Shown here piece by piece: positions 36,526 through 46,173 of a stretch of DNA of 64,000 nucleotides (position 1 is the first letter of the stretch; every line of letters begins with the position of its first letter). Source of the stretch: Flavobacterium sp. N2820 (GTDB lineage Bacteria; Bacteroidota; Bacteroidia; Flavobacteriales; Flavobacteriaceae); assembly GCF_025947285.1 (NCBI RefSeq), contig NZ_CP110008.1, positions 2,185,001 to 2,249,000 on the forward strand. The letters are read 5' to 3'. The notes beneath the pieces are model-generated. The model was not told the origin of the DNA and did no database searches. It saw nothing but the letters and a program-made list of their open reading frames with translations. Position numbers and translations under genes: made by a program.

Positions 36526-38163
36526 TTAATTTAGATACTTTTTCAATAAAAACGTAGTTGAACTATCATGTTGTGTCACTTTTTTAGTCACTATTTCTTC
36601 TAAAATTGTGTTGGCTAATTGTTTACCGAGTTCTACACCCCATTGATCATAACTAAAGATATTCCAAATAACGCCTTGTACAAAGATTTTATGTTCATAT
36701 AAAGCTACTAAAGCGCCTAAAGATTCCGGTGTAAGCTTGTTTATTAATAAGGTGTTTGTTGGTTTATTTCCAGAAAAAACTTTAAATGGTACTAAAAATG
36801 CTGCTTTTTCAGCAGTTATTCCTTGCGTTTCAAACTCGGTTTTTACTTGTGCTTCGGTTTTTCCCATTAATAACGCTTCGGTTTGAGCAAAGAAGTTAGA
36901 CATCAATTTATCATGATGGTCTTTATTGCCATACAATGCTTCTTTGAAACCAATAAAATCTGTTGGGATTAACTTTGTTCCCTGATGAATTAATTGAAAA
37001 AATGCGTGTTGTGAATTAGTTCCAGGCTCACCCCAAATAATTGTTCCTGTTTGATAATTAACTGGTTTACCATCTCTACCGATACTTTTTCCATTACTTT
37101 CCATTATTCCTTGTTGTAAATACGGAGCCAACTTTTGTAAATACTGAGTATAAGGAATTAAAGCTTCACTTTCAGCTCCAAAAAAATTGTTATACCAAAT
37201 ACTCAATAAAGCCAATATTACTGGGATATTTTTATCAAAAGATTCGTTCTTGAAATGCTCATCCATGTCATTTGCACCTTTTAACAACTTATCAAAGTTG
37301 TCAAATCCTACTGCTAAACTAACTGATAATCCAACCGCGCTCCATAATGAAAAACGACCGCCAACCCAATCCCACATTGGAAAAACGTTAACAGGGTTAA
37401 TTCCGAATTCGGTTACTTTTTTGATATTTGTTGAAACAGCTACAAAATGTTTGGCTACATCTTCTTGTGTTGCTGATTGTAAAAACCAACTTCTAATGGT
37501 TTCTGCATTTGATAAGGTTTCTTGCGTGGTAAACGTTTTTGAAACTATTACAAAAAGTGTTGTTTCTGGATTTAATTTTTTGATAACCTCATTAACGTGA
37601 TCACCATCTACATTAGAAACAAAATGTACATTTAAATGATTTTTGTAAAATTGCAATGCCTCAACTATCATAGCTGGTCCTAAATCTGAACCACCAATAC
37701 CGATATTTACGATATCTGTAAATTGTTTACCAGAAAAACCTTTTCTTTCTCCTGTAATTACTTCATTTGAAAAGTTTTTAATTTTATTTTTAACCGAAAA
37801 AATTTCAGGCATTACATTGATTCCATCAACCATTACGGCCGAATTTTCAGTTGCTCTCAAAGCAGTATGTAAAACAGCTCTGTCTTCAGTTTGATTGATT
37901 AAATCTCCTTTAAAGTATTTTGAAATAGCATCTTTTAAATCAACTTGATGCGCTAATTCTAGTAACAAATCGATTGTTTCTTGGGTTGCAATATTTTTTG
38001 AATAATCTACCAAAAAATCATTCCATTGCATGTGCATTTTTTCTGCCCTATTATTATCGTTTGCAAATAATTCTTGCATCTGAACGCTTTTCATTGTTTC
38101 AAAATGCGATTGAATTTTTTGCCAAGCATCTGTTTGAGATGGATTTTTACTATGAAGTGCCAT
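36526..38163 (-). CDS. pgi: Glucose-6-phosphate isomerase
   Basis: 545 residues, normal length. Interconverts glucose 6-phosphate and fructose 6-phosphate. Signatures: [20 protein letters not shown] near 151, [17 protein letters not shown] near 210, [13 protein letters not shown] near 265, base Glu in [22 protein letters not shown] near 350, [20 protein letters not shown] near 378 and the C-terminal [11 protein letters not shown]. Its ATG overlaps the stop of the M23 peptidase gene by one base (TAATG), so translation is coupled. Last gene of the operon DUF3108-tdo-M23-pgi. Confidence 0.97.
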   Translation of the reverse strand: MALHSKNPSQTDAWQKIQSHFETMKSVQMQELFANDNNRAEKMHMQWNDFLVDYSKNIATQETIDLLLELAHQVDLKDAISKYFKGDLINQTEDRAVLHTALRATENSAVMVDGINVMPEIFSVKNKIKNFSNEVITGERKGFSGKQFTDIVNIGIGGSDLGPAMIVEALQFYKNHLNVHFVSNVDGDHVNEVIKKLNPETTLFVIVSKTFTTQETLSNAETIRSWFLQSATQEDVAKHFVAVSTNIKKVTEFGINPVNVFPMWDWVGGRFSLWSAVGLSVSLAVGFDNFDKLLKGANDMDEHFKNESFDKNIPVILALLSIWYNNFFGAESEALIPYTQYLQKLAPYLQQGIMESNGKSIGRDGKPVNYQTGTIIWGEPGTNSQHAFFQLIHQGTKLIPTDFIGFKEALYGNKDHHDKLMSNFFAQTEALLMGKTEAQVKTEFETQGITAEKAAFLVPFKVFSGNKPTNTLLINKLTPESLGALVALYEHKIFVQGVIWNIFSYDQWGVELGKQLANTILEEIVTKKVTQHDSSTTFLLKKYLN

Positions 38164-39416
38164 TATTCTTTAAATTTTATTGCAGTGATACTATCTAACT
38201 CTTTTTTAAGTGGTTCAATATACTTTAAATATTTTTGCTTATCTGTTTTCCCCATAGGTTCAGTATTGGGTAATTTTAATCGTAATGGATCAACTTGAAC
38301 CCCATTTTTCCAAAAACGATAGCAAACATGTGGACCAGTTGCTAAACCAGTACTTCCAACTTTTCCGATGATTTGACCTTGTGAAACGCTTTGCCCATTT
38401 CGAACTAAAATCTTAGACATGTGTAAATATTGTGTAGAATACGTTGAACTGTGTCTAACTTTTACAAAATTTCCATTTCCTGCCGTATATCCTGTTCGTT
38501 CAACTACACCTGAAGCTGTTGTTTTAATTGGTGTTCCGTGTGGTGCGGCATAATCTGTTCCGTTGTGCGCTTTGAATCGCATTTGAACCGGGTGAAATCG
38601 TTTACCTGAAAAGCGAGATGAAATTCTAAAATAATCTAATGGTGCTTTTAGGAACATACTTTTTAAGCCTTTTCCGTTTTCATCATAAAAATCTTCTCTT
38701 TTCTGATTTTCATTCAGTTTATATGGAAAAGCAAATATTTTTTTCCCTTTGTGTTCAAAATAAGAAGCTTCAATACTTTCAACACCAACATATATAGAAT
38801 CATCAATAAATCGTTCATTGATTATAACGGCAAATTTATCTCCTTTTTGAATTTTAAAGAAATCTATTGTATAGGCATAAATATTGGCTAATTTAGGTGC
38901 CAACGCCGGACTAACTCCTGAGTTGCTTAGTGTTTCAGAAAGCGAGCCTTCGATTTCTGTTGCAACAATTCTTCGCTTAACAATTGTTGGTTTTTGCTTG
39001 TTGGAAACCACTAATGAATCTCTAAAGTCAATAACCGTATAATTGATTCGGTCTTCAATATAAACTAGAGCTTGTAGTTTATTAGGCTTCTTCTTGTCTA
39101 AAAATAAGATATATGGTTTTCCAGCTCTTATTTTTCTAACATTGAATGAATCTTTAACTTTTTCTGTAATATCGTGAATTTTAAGACTATCTTTTAAAGG
39201 GTGTTTTTGTAAAATTGCGCTAAAAGTATCCCCTGAACGAATGGTGTCTTTTACAACTTTATAATCATTAAAAGTGAACCCATATTCTTTGATTATAGGC
39301 TCTTTTTTTACTGTTTGGTTTTTAATTTCTTTCTCTTCTTTTGAATTACATGCTGTAAAAAAAGTAACAAAGAAAAGTGCTGTTATTAAATATCTCAATG
39401 TTGTTTGTTTTTGCAA
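38163..39416 (-). CDS. M23-family peptidoglycan DD-metallopeptidase lipoprotein
   Basis: 417 residues. Signal peptide ends in a lipobox ([15 protein letters not shown]), so an outer-membrane or periplasmic lipoprotein. A LysM/OapA-like segment ([19 protein letters not shown]) precedes the C-terminal LytM/M23 domain: [17 protein letters not shown] (H and D zinc ligands near 285), [21 protein letters not shown] (HxH near 330) and [16 protein letters not shown]. Cuts peptidoglycan crosslinks during growth. Six bases downstream of the tryptophan dioxygenase gene and overlapping pgi. Confidence 0.9.
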   Translation of the reverse strand: MQKQTTLRYLITALFFVTFFTACNSKEEKEIKNQTVKKEPIIKEYGFTFNDYKVVKDTIRSGDTFSAILQKHPLKDSLKIHDITEKVKDSFNVRKIRAGKPYILFLDKKKPNKLQALVYIEDRINYTVIDFRDSLVVSNKQKPTIVKRRIVATEIEGSLSETLSNSGVSPALAPKLANIYAYTIDFFKIQKGDKFAVIINERFIDDSIYVGVESIEASYFEHKGKKIFAFPYKLNENQKREDFYDENGKGLKSMFLKAPLDYFRISSRFSGKRFHPVQMRFKAHNGTDYAAPHGTPIKTTASGVVERTGYTAGNGNFVKVRHSSTYSTQYLHMSKILVRNGQSVSQGQIIGKVGSTGLATGPHVCYRFWKNGVQVDPLRLKLPNTEPMGKTDKQKYLKYIEPLKKELDSITAIKFKE

Positions 39417-39422
39417 ATGTTG

Positions 39423-40349
39423 TTATTCTCCCCAATTATCTAATTCTTCTTTAGTCCATAATTCTGGGAAGAAAATTCGTTTTTGATATTTTGGCAACAT
39501 GTATTTTTTCCAATCGCTACCGCCTGTTGCCTCATGATTTCCTGGTACACTTTCAATGTATTTTTTGGCAGCATTGAAATGTCCCATTACCCAAGTAATA
39601 TTAACGGTTACATCATAATGACGCATGGCTGCAATTAAATCAGGGTTTTTTTGATCTACTTCTGGAAGTTGTTTGAATTTTCGCCACAAATTGATGGTGT
39701 TATATTCTTCCATATATTCCAAGAACGTTTTTTTATATTTTTTTTCAAATTCTAAAATAAGATATGACTTTTCACCAGTATGGTAATCTTTCCCTGCGGC
39801 TTGCCAATATAAATGTTCAAAAGCGTGTTCGAATGGTGTGTTTCTATCTATAGTAGCTCTAAATCGGTTATCTATTAGATTAATTAAATCGGTTGAACTG
39901 AATTCAATTAAACGGTATTGAGCTGACTGAAATCCACTTGCGGGTGTTAATGTATTTCTAAATTTCAAGTATTGCTCAGGTTCCATTCCGTCTTTCATAA
40001 TATCGAATGACGTTGTTAACATGTCAAAATAACGACTAATTCTTCCTAATTTCTCAGTAAAATAGGCTGTCGTAGGTTGCTCAGTATGACAAAGTTGGTT
40101 CATTTCCCAAAGAATCATTTTGAACAACAATTCATTCACTTGATGATACATCACAAAAACCATTTCATCAGGCAAAGTGGTGCGCTGAATTTGTAGGTTT
40201 AACAAAGCATCTGTTTGAATATAATCCCAATATGTTATTGGTTTTGACCAAAGTAAGCCTTCTAAATGCGTAGATGTATTTTGATTGATAGCTTCGAACT
40301 TATCATTCAATTGATTTAATTGTTCTTGGATTTTTGGAGTAATTTCCAT
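39423..40349 (-). CDS. kynA: Tryptophan 2,3-dioxygenase
   Basis: 308 residues. Haem enzyme opening the indole ring to N-formylkynurenine. Family motifs: VMYHQVNELLFKMILWE near 65, FRNTLTPASGFQSAQYR near 130, the proximal haem histidine in WVMGHFNAAKKYIE near 255, and the substrate loop ATGGSDWKKYM near 275. The rest of the kynurenine pathway is not in the window. Located five bases after the DUF3108 gene and six before the M23 gene. Confidence 0.93.
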   Translation of the reverse strand: MEITPKIQEQLNQLNDKFEAINQNTSTHLEGLLWSKPITYWDYIQTDALLNLQIQRTTLPDEMVFVMYHQVNELLFKMILWEMNQLCHTEQPTTAYFTEKLGRISRYFDMLTTSFDIMKDGMEPEQYLKFRNTLTPASGFQSAQYRLIEFSSTDLINLIDNRFRATIDRNTPFEHAFEHLYWQAAGKDYHTGEKSYLILEFEKKYKKTFLEYMEEYNTINLWRKFKQLPEVDQKNPDLIAAMRHYDVTVNITWVMGHFNAAKKYIESVPGNHEATGGSDWKKYMLPKYQKRIFFPELWTKEELDNWGE

Positions 40350-40354
40350 TTATG

Positions 40355-41128
40355 TTATTTTACTTTTATTTTAAACGAATGTTTTAAACCTTTAAATGCC
40401 TCTATGTCTGCTTTTAAAGACCCAACCGCTAAACTTGCTTTTAATCGGATAGGAATTTTATTGTCGTCATCTGATACCCAAACAGTTAAACTTTCTTCTT
40501 CTTTAAAAACTCTACCTGCTTGTACATAAGGTCTGAACATCAAACAAGAAACTTTTCCAAATTTAGTGCTTATATCTTCTCTACCTAAAAATTTTAACTT
40601 AAACTTTGTAGTCTCATTATCAAAAAACATATCAATCGCGATTGACTCTCCAACTTTAAGTTTATCAATTTTTGGATGATTTCTCAAATAATAAAAAGAA
40701 GAAACAATATCTTGAACCTCTTCAGGTACACTAAATGTTTTTTCGGTTTTCTTTTTATAATCTTTGACTAAAACGGTGTTTTTATTTTGATTAAAAAAAC
40801 CTTCTTGATTTTTAGTATACCCACCTTCGTCTATTTTTCTAACAAATTGATAAGGTTTTCCTGTTTCTTTGTCGATATAACTTTCATAATTATCATCAAC
40901 TTTAAAGAAAAATTTAGTCATTCCAACTGTCCAACCTTTACCAATTACATGGTGTACTTTTTTATTATTCTTAACTGCATCTTTGATTTCTAAAGTGGCG
41001 TAACCTGCATTGACCATTCCATAATGGATTCGGAGTTTAAACCATTCGCCAGTTGTGTATGCATTTTCTCTTTGAACAAACGAATTTGTGAAGACAAAAA
41101 GAACGAGAAGTAAGATAATTTTTTTCAT
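40355..41128 (-). CDS. DUF3108 exported protein
   Basis: 257 residues with a signal peptide (MKKIILLLVLFVFTNSFVQ). The pattern GEWFKLRIHYGMVNAGYATLEI, DNYESYIDKETGKPYQFVRKI, QDIVSSFYYLRNHP, and VWVSDDDNKIPIRLKASLAVGSLKADI identifies DUF3108, a beta-rich periplasmic family of unknown function, related in fold to outer-membrane lipid carriers. First gene of a four-gene operon with kynA, M23 and pgi. Confidence 0.88.
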   Translation of the reverse strand: MKKIILLLVLFVFTNSFVQRENAYTTGEWFKLRIHYGMVNAGYATLEIKDAVKNNKKVHHVIGKGWTVGMTKFFFKVDDNYESYIDKETGKPYQFVRKIDEGGYTKNQEGFFNQNKNTVLVKDYKKKTEKTFSVPEEVQDIVSSFYYLRNHPKIDKLKVGESIAIDMFFDNETTKFKLKFLGREDISTKFGKVSCLMFRPYVQAGRVFKEEESLTVWVSDDDNKIPIRLKASLAVGSLKADIEAFKGLKHSFKIKVK

Positions 41129-41181
41129 AGTTTATTCATTTTAGAAATGAAAATGCAATTTCTGTTCCAAAAATACTAAAA

Positions 41182-41292
41182 CAAAAAAACCCAGTCAAAA
41201 ATATGACTGAGTTTTTATGCTATTAACCAACCAAAAAACTATAAATTATGAAAATTTATTACAATTCAAGGCAAACTACCTCCTTGTTTTGC
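41182..41292 (-). ncRNA. Candidate small RNA with a Shine-Dalgarno-like octamer
   Basis: On the minus strand a perfect TACCTTTG -7 box (41298-41305) is followed by about 110 bases: hairpin CAAGG/CCTTG (41267-41271, 41282-41286) whose arm includes AAGGAGGT, hairpin ATAAATT/AATTTAT, a U-rich linker, then ACTCAGTCA / TGACTGGGT with seven T (41182-41212). No ATG in the transcript, so it is probably non-coding. It lies between hpd (ends 41415) and the DUF3108 gene (starts 41128), terminating before the latter. Confidence 0.5.
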
Positions 41293-41297
41293 GAGTG

Positions 41298-41305
41298 CAA
41301 AGGTA
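41298..41305 (-). promoter_or_regulatory. -7 box of the candidate small RNA
   Basis: TACCTTTG on the minus strand, an exact match to TAnnTTTG. No TTG lies at the usual distance; a TTTAAC word is 23 bases upstream. Confidence 0.5.
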
Positions 41306-41414
41306 TATGTGTTTTTGAATTATTCTTAGTTAAATTTCAACTTTAACATTTTTTTATCAAAAATAGCACTACTACAACGTTGTATTTTGATGATTGTTTA
41401 ATAAAATTGTATTT

Positions 41415-42575
41415 TTATAGCGTTCCTCGCAAAGCTTGCTCGCGTTCAATGGACTCAAAAAGCGCTTTAAAGTTTCCTGCACCGAATCCTCGTGCGCCCA
41501 TTCTTTGAATAATTTCAAAGAAAAGTGTTGGACGATCTTCAACTGGCTTTGTAAAAATTTGTAATAAATAACCTTCTTCATCGGCATCAATCATGATTCC
41601 TAATTTTTGAAGTTCATTAATATCTTCTTTAAATTTTGACATATGATCTTTTAAACGCTCAGGAATTGCATCATAATACGCTTGTGGTGGTGTGCTTAAA
41701 AACTCGATTCCTCGTGCACGCATTTCTGCTACTGTAGTAATAATATCATCTGTAGCAACCGCTATATGTTGCACACCTGGGCCTTCATAAAAATCTAAAT
41801 ATTCTTCAATTTGAGATTTTTTCTTCCCTTCAGCTGGTTCGTTGATTGGGAATTTTATTCTTCCGTTTCCGTTACTCATTACTTTAGACATCAAGGCTGA
41901 ATATTCTGTAGTAATTTGTTTGTCGTCAAAGGATAAGAAATTTACAAATCCCATTACGTCTTCATACCATTTTACCCAAGTATTCATTTCGTTCCAACCA
42001 ACATTTCCAACCATGTGGTCAATGTATTTCAATCCAACTGGAGCTGGATTGTAGTCAGATTTTTGCTCCACAAATCCTGGCATAAACACGCCAGTATAAT
42101 TTTTACGCTCTACAAACATGTGAACAGTTTCTCCATAAGTATAAATTCCAGCGCGTACTACTTCACCAAATTCATCTTTTTCAACTGTTGGTTCCATAAA
42201 AACTCTAGCGCCACGTTTTGTAGTTTCTTCAAAAGATTTTCTTGCATCTTCTACCCAAAGTGCTACAATTTTTACCCCATCACCATGTTTTTTTACGTGT
42301 TCACCAATTGGTGAATCGCTTCTTAAAGCCGTTGTTAATACCAAACGGATTTTATCTTGCTTTAACACATAACTAACTGAATCTTTTGATCCTGTTTCTA
42401 AACCTTTGTATGCATGTGATTGAAAACCAAAAGCTGTTTTGTAAAAATGAGCTGCTTGTTTTGCATTTCCAACGTAAAATTCTACGTAATCTGTTCCTAA
42501 TAAAGGCAAGAAATCTTGAGCGCCTTCAAATATTTTTTCTAAGCCGTATTCGACTGATTTTAATTCCTGTGACAT
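41415..42575 (-). CDS. hpd: 4-hydroxyphenylpyruvate dioxygenase
   Basis: 386 residues, typical size. Fe(II) enzyme turning 4-hydroxyphenylpyruvate into homogentisate. Two VOC halves; iron ligands in YIDHMVGNV (His near 180), GPGVQHIAVATDDI (His near 265) and ILFFEIIQRMG (Glu near 350), followed by the C-terminal FGAGNFKALFESIEREQ helix gate. 46 bases downstream of the homogentisate dioxygenase gene, so the two form a tyrosine degradation unit. Confidence 0.97.
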   Translation of the reverse strand: MSQELKSVEYGLEKIFEGAQDFLPLLGTDYVEFYVGNAKQAAHFYKTAFGFQSHAYKGLETGSKDSVSYVLKQDKIRLVLTTALRSDSPIGEHVKKHGDGVKIVALWVEDARKSFEETTKRGARVFMEPTVEKDEFGEVVRAGIYTYGETVHMFVERKNYTGVFMPGFVEQKSDYNPAPVGLKYIDHMVGNVGWNEMNTWVKWYEDVMGFVNFLSFDDKQITTEYSALMSKVMSNGNGRIKFPINEPAEGKKKSQIEEYLDFYEGPGVQHIAVATDDIITTVAEMRARGIEFLSTPPQAYYDAIPERLKDHMSKFKEDINELQKLGIMIDADEEGYLLQIFTKPVEDRPTLFFEIIQRMGARGFGAGNFKALFESIEREQALRGTL

Positions 42576-42621
42576 ATTGTTCTATTTTTGGGTAAAATTT
42601 ACCTAAGTTGTGTTTAATCAA

Positions 42622-43782
42622 TTATTCTTCTAACCAAGATTGGTAATACGTATCATCAGCTATTTTCATAGCTTCTTCAGTCACCATTAGAGGTTTGAAT
42701 GTATCAACCATTACGGCTAATTCCAATGTTTCTTTTTTACCAATACTTCTTTCTGCTGCTCCTGGGTGGGGTCCGTGAGGAATTCCGGCAGGATGTAACG
42801 AAATATTTCCTGGTTTTACATCGTTTCTACTCATAAAATCTCCATCCACATAATACAAAACCTCATCGGCATCAATATTACTATGGTTATATGGTGCAGG
42901 AATAGCTAATGGATGATAATCATATAATCTTGGTACAAAGGAACAAATTACGAAAGCATCTGTTTCAAATGTTTGGTGCACGGGTGGAGGTAAATGAATT
43001 CTACCAGTAATTGGTTCGAAATCATGAATTGAAAAAGCATATGGATAATTGTATCCGTCATAACCTACAACATCAAAAGGATGTGAAGCATATACCATTT
43101 CGAAAATTTCATCTTTCTTTTTGATTTTGATGATGAATTCTCCTTTTTCATTATTAGTTTCTAATTCTTCTGGACGGCGAATATCACGTTCGCAAAATGG
43201 AGAATGTTCTAATAATTGGCCAAACCAGTTTCTGTATTGTTTTGGTGTATACACTGGACGACGCGATTCTACAATAAACAATCTGTTGTCTTCTGTATCG
43301 AAGTCAATTTTATAAATCATTCCACGAGGCACAACCAAATAATCACCGTAGCTGAAATCTAAATTTCCAAGCATGGTTCTTAATTTTCCTGTCCCTTTAT
43401 GAATAAAAATTACTTCGTCTGAATCGGTATTTTTATAAAAATAATCGGTTGTAGACTTTCTTGGTGCTGCTAATACAATATGACAATCTGAATTAGTCAA
43501 TACAATTTTTCTACTTTCTAAAAAATCGTCTTGTGGTGCCACTTCAAACCCTCTTAGTTTGTAAGATTGAATGTTGTTGGCGTTGGCAATTTTTGGTGCA
43601 ACACTGTATTTTTTTCTAATTTCTTTAACTTGAGTAGGACGTTGTTCATGATACATGTTGGTTGACATACCGTCAAAACCTACTGTTCCAAACAATTGTT
43701 CATAATACAAATCGCCGTTTGGTTTACGGAATTGTGTATGACGTTTGCGAGGGATTTCTCCTAATTTATGATATATTGGCAT
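42622..43782 (-). CDS. hmgA: Homogentisate 1,2-dioxygenase
   Basis: 386 residues; the short form common in Bacteroidota (human enzyme about 445). Cupin enzyme that opens homogentisate to maleylacetoacetate. Motifs: HQTFETDAFVICSFVPR, SNIDADEVLYYVDGDFMSR and the iron-binding LHPAGIPHGPHPGAAERSIG near 330. First gene of the hmgA-hpd unit. No fumarylacetoacetase or maleylacetoacetate isomerase gene is in the window. Confidence 0.95.
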   Translation of the reverse strand: MPIYHKLGEIPRKRHTQFRKPNGDLYYEQLFGTVGFDGMSTNMYHEQRPTQVKEIRKKYSVAPKIANANNIQSYKLRGFEVAPQDDFLESRKIVLTNSDCHIVLAAPRKSTTDYFYKNTDSDEVIFIHKGTGKLRTMLGNLDFSYGDYLVVPRGMIYKIDFDTEDNRLFIVESRRPVYTPKQYRNWFGQLLEHSPFCERDIRRPEELETNNEKGEFIIKIKKKDEIFEMVYASHPFDVVGYDGYNYPYAFSIHDFEPITGRIHLPPPVHQTFETDAFVICSFVPRLYDYHPLAIPAPYNHSNIDADEVLYYVDGDFMSRNDVKPGNISLHPAGIPHGPHPGAAERSIGKKETLELAVMVDTFKPLMVTEEAMKIADDTYYQSWLEE

Positions 43783-43858
43783 TATTTTTTGTTTAAAAGT
43801 TTAACGTTTAAAAGTTTAAAGTAGTTCCTAAAAACCTTACTCATTAATCAAAAAAGAT

Positions 43859-43889
43859 TTCCTCACTCAGGATTTCTCTTGATGAGGAA
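43859..43889 (-). terminator. Likely terminator after the patatin-barrel gene
   Basis: TTCCTCA (43859-43865) and TGAGGAA (43883-43889), loop of 17 bases with a weak inner stem; on the minus strand followed by atc and six T. Sits about 70 bases after the patatin gene stop. Confidence 0.6.
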
Positions 43890-43959
43890 TTTTAAATAAG
43901 CTAATAATCCGCTCCAATTTTTCATTACACAAATATCGGAAAAAAAATTTAAACTGCAA

Positions 43960-46173
43960 TTAAAACCAAAAACCAACGGAAAACCAAGTGTAGTGATCTT
44001 TTGTATCGGGTGACCACGAATGTTTTATTTCAAGTGGACCAATGATTGATTCCATTCCATAACCAAATCCATAGCCGGTATATTTTGGCTTTGTTAACCA
44101 ACCTTCAATATGCTCAAAAATTCTGTTTCCTAAATTGGCAAAATTTCCTGTGAAATTTACATGATGTTTTTTGTAAAACTCATAATCTAAAGTAACCGTC
44201 CCTTTTACATAACTATCTCCAGCCAAACTCAAAAAATCATACCCCATGAAAGGTCTAATGTTATTTGCTGAAACAAATCCATAACCGCCTAATACAAAAT
44301 CAAAAAAGGAAATAGAACGCTCGCCAATAGCAAAACCTCCTTCGCTTTGCAATTTAATAGTAGCTCTTTTTAAAGGCTCAAAAACAATTCCAACATCGGC
44401 TTTTGCAATTGAAAAACGCTCAAATTCATTGGTGTAATCAGAGGAGTATAAAAATGTTTTTAAATCCCCTGAAAAAGACCATCCTTTCTTTGGAAAGTAT
44501 TTTTGATTAAAAGAATCGTACTTCAGATATCCAAAAGCAGACACATAATTACTTTTATCAAAAATTGGAGTCGTATTTTCTAAGGTTTCAGATTCGATAT
44601 TCAAATATTTAAATTCTAAACCTGCCCCAAAAGAAAATTTTTGAGCAAAAATAGTTTGAACATATGCTTGATTTGTGATGTCTGTAAAGTCTATATTAAT
44701 TGAATTAATTCCTAAATCGGTAAAAACAATTCCGTTTGAAAAATCAGTAGCAATATTTCTATTGAACGAATTAAATTTTGAGTTAAAACCAAAACTCCAA
44801 TAAAATCCATTATCTATATAGTAATCAAAATTATACCTAAAATTATCTCCTAAAATAACATCTAAAGAAGCAACATCATTTTTTGCGATTAGCTTTTTAT
44901 GGGTATAATTTACCAAAACGCCACTTTTATACAAATCATCATAATGAAGTCCAAACTTTAAAAAAGTATTGTTTTTATTCTCTTTAAGCTGCAATGCCAA
45001 TCTTTCACCTGATTGTGTTTTTTCAAACGAATAACTTATCGCACTAAAGTTTTGCGTAGCGTTTAAATTTGAAATTCCTTTTTCAATCTGTGCAATGGGA
45101 ACTTTAGTATTTCTTTTAATTTTTAACTTTCCAACTATATATGCTCTTGTGAAATTTTCTAGCTTATTAAAAGTGATGTCTCGAATAAAAATAGAATCAT
45201 TTTGAACCACTTTATAAACAGGTCTTTCATCAATATTTCTAAGAGGCAATAATTCTTTGATAAACTCATTGGCTTTTTCGTTTCCTTTTTTAATAATTTC
45301 TTTTCCTTTATCAAAAGACACGACAGAATACCCTTTAATGTCTGGTTTTATGTAAATATTTGTCAAATTTCGTTTTCCTTCCATTTTTTCAATCATAGAA
45401 AAATTGTTGATTTGAGCTAAAACAGCAGTTACATCTTTTAATTGCTCTCTGTTTTTTAAACCATCTTGAACATCAATTCCTATAATAAAATCAACACCTC
45501 TATTTTTGAGTTCTTCAACAGGATAATTATTAACTACTCCTCCATCTATAAACAATCTCCCATTGATTTCAACAGGACTATATAATGTGGGCAATGCTCC
45601 ACTTGCAATTATAGCTTGTGCTAAAATGCCTTCATCTAAAACAATTTGTTCGCCTGTTTCTACATCAGTTGCTATACAAAGAAAAGGAATTGGGAGTTTA
45701 TCAAAATCTCTCACATCACTAACATGCTGTGTTAATTTTGACATCAAATTGAAATTATACAACCCTTTTGAAAGTCCAGAGGGCAATCCTAATTTAAAAT
45801 TATTAAAAGGAAGTGTCAATGCATAAATTTCGTCATTTCGTTTTTCATAAAATGATTTTGATTCGCGTGGTGTATAGTCTTGAAGTAAAGCGTCTACATC
45901 TATTTTAGAAAAAATAGAATCCAATTGATTGGCTGTGTAACCAGAGGCATACAAGCCTCCAACAACAGCTCCCATACTAGTTCCTCCAATATAATCTACT
46001 TGAATTCCAAGTGAATCGATTACTTTTAAAACGCCAATATGAGCTAAGCCTTTTGCTCCACCACCACTTAAAACAAGCCCAACTTTTGGCCGGGTATTTT
46101 CAATAGTTTTCTCTTGTCCGAGGGCAACTTGGCTTAAGAAGAATAAACTCGCAAACAAGAAAAACTGCTTCAT
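43960..46173 (-). CDS. Patatin-like phospholipase with POTRA and outer-membrane barrel (type Vd secreted)
   Basis: 737 residues. Signal peptide MKQFFLFASLFFLSQVALGQ, patatin domain to about 320 with the oxyanion GGGAKGLAHIG, nucleophile GGTSMGAVVGGLY (Ser near 66) and Asp in LFIDGGVVNNYPVEEL (near 211), then a POTRA-like part (IFIRDITFNKLENFTRAYIV) and a 16-strand Omp85-type barrel ending WSPDTKDHYTWFSVGFWF. This is the PlpD-type layout, where a phospholipase is exposed by its own barrel. uvrC ends one base before this gene starts, so they are co-transcribed. Confidence 0.9.
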   Translation of the reverse strand: MKQFFLFASLFFLSQVALGQEKTIENTRPKVGLVLSGGGAKGLAHIGVLKVIDSLGIQVDYIGGTSMGAVVGGLYASGYTANQLDSIFSKIDVDALLQDYTPRESKSFYEKRNDEIYALTLPFNNFKLGLPSGLSKGLYNFNLMSKLTQHVSDVRDFDKLPIPFLCIATDVETGEQIVLDEGILAQAIIASGALPTLYSPVEINGRLFIDGGVVNNYPVEELKNRGVDFIIGIDVQDGLKNREQLKDVTAVLAQINNFSMIEKMEGKRNLTNIYIKPDIKGYSVVSFDKGKEIIKKGNEKANEFIKELLPLRNIDERPVYKVVQNDSIFIRDITFNKLENFTRAYIVGKLKIKRNTKVPIAQIEKGISNLNATQNFSAISYSFEKTQSGERLALQLKENKNNTFLKFGLHYDDLYKSGVLVNYTHKKLIAKNDVASLDVILGDNFRYNFDYYIDNGFYWSFGFNSKFNSFNRNIATDFSNGIVFTDLGINSINIDFTDITNQAYVQTIFAQKFSFGAGLEFKYLNIESETLENTTPIFDKSNYVSAFGYLKYDSFNQKYFPKKGWSFSGDLKTFLYSSDYTNEFERFSIAKADVGIVFEPLKRATIKLQSEGGFAIGERSISFFDFVLGGYGFVSANNIRPFMGYDFLSLAGDSYVKGTVTLDYEFYKKHHVNFTGNFANLGNRIFEHIEGWLTKPKYTGYGFGYGMESIIGPLEIKHSWSPDTKDHYTWFSVGFWF

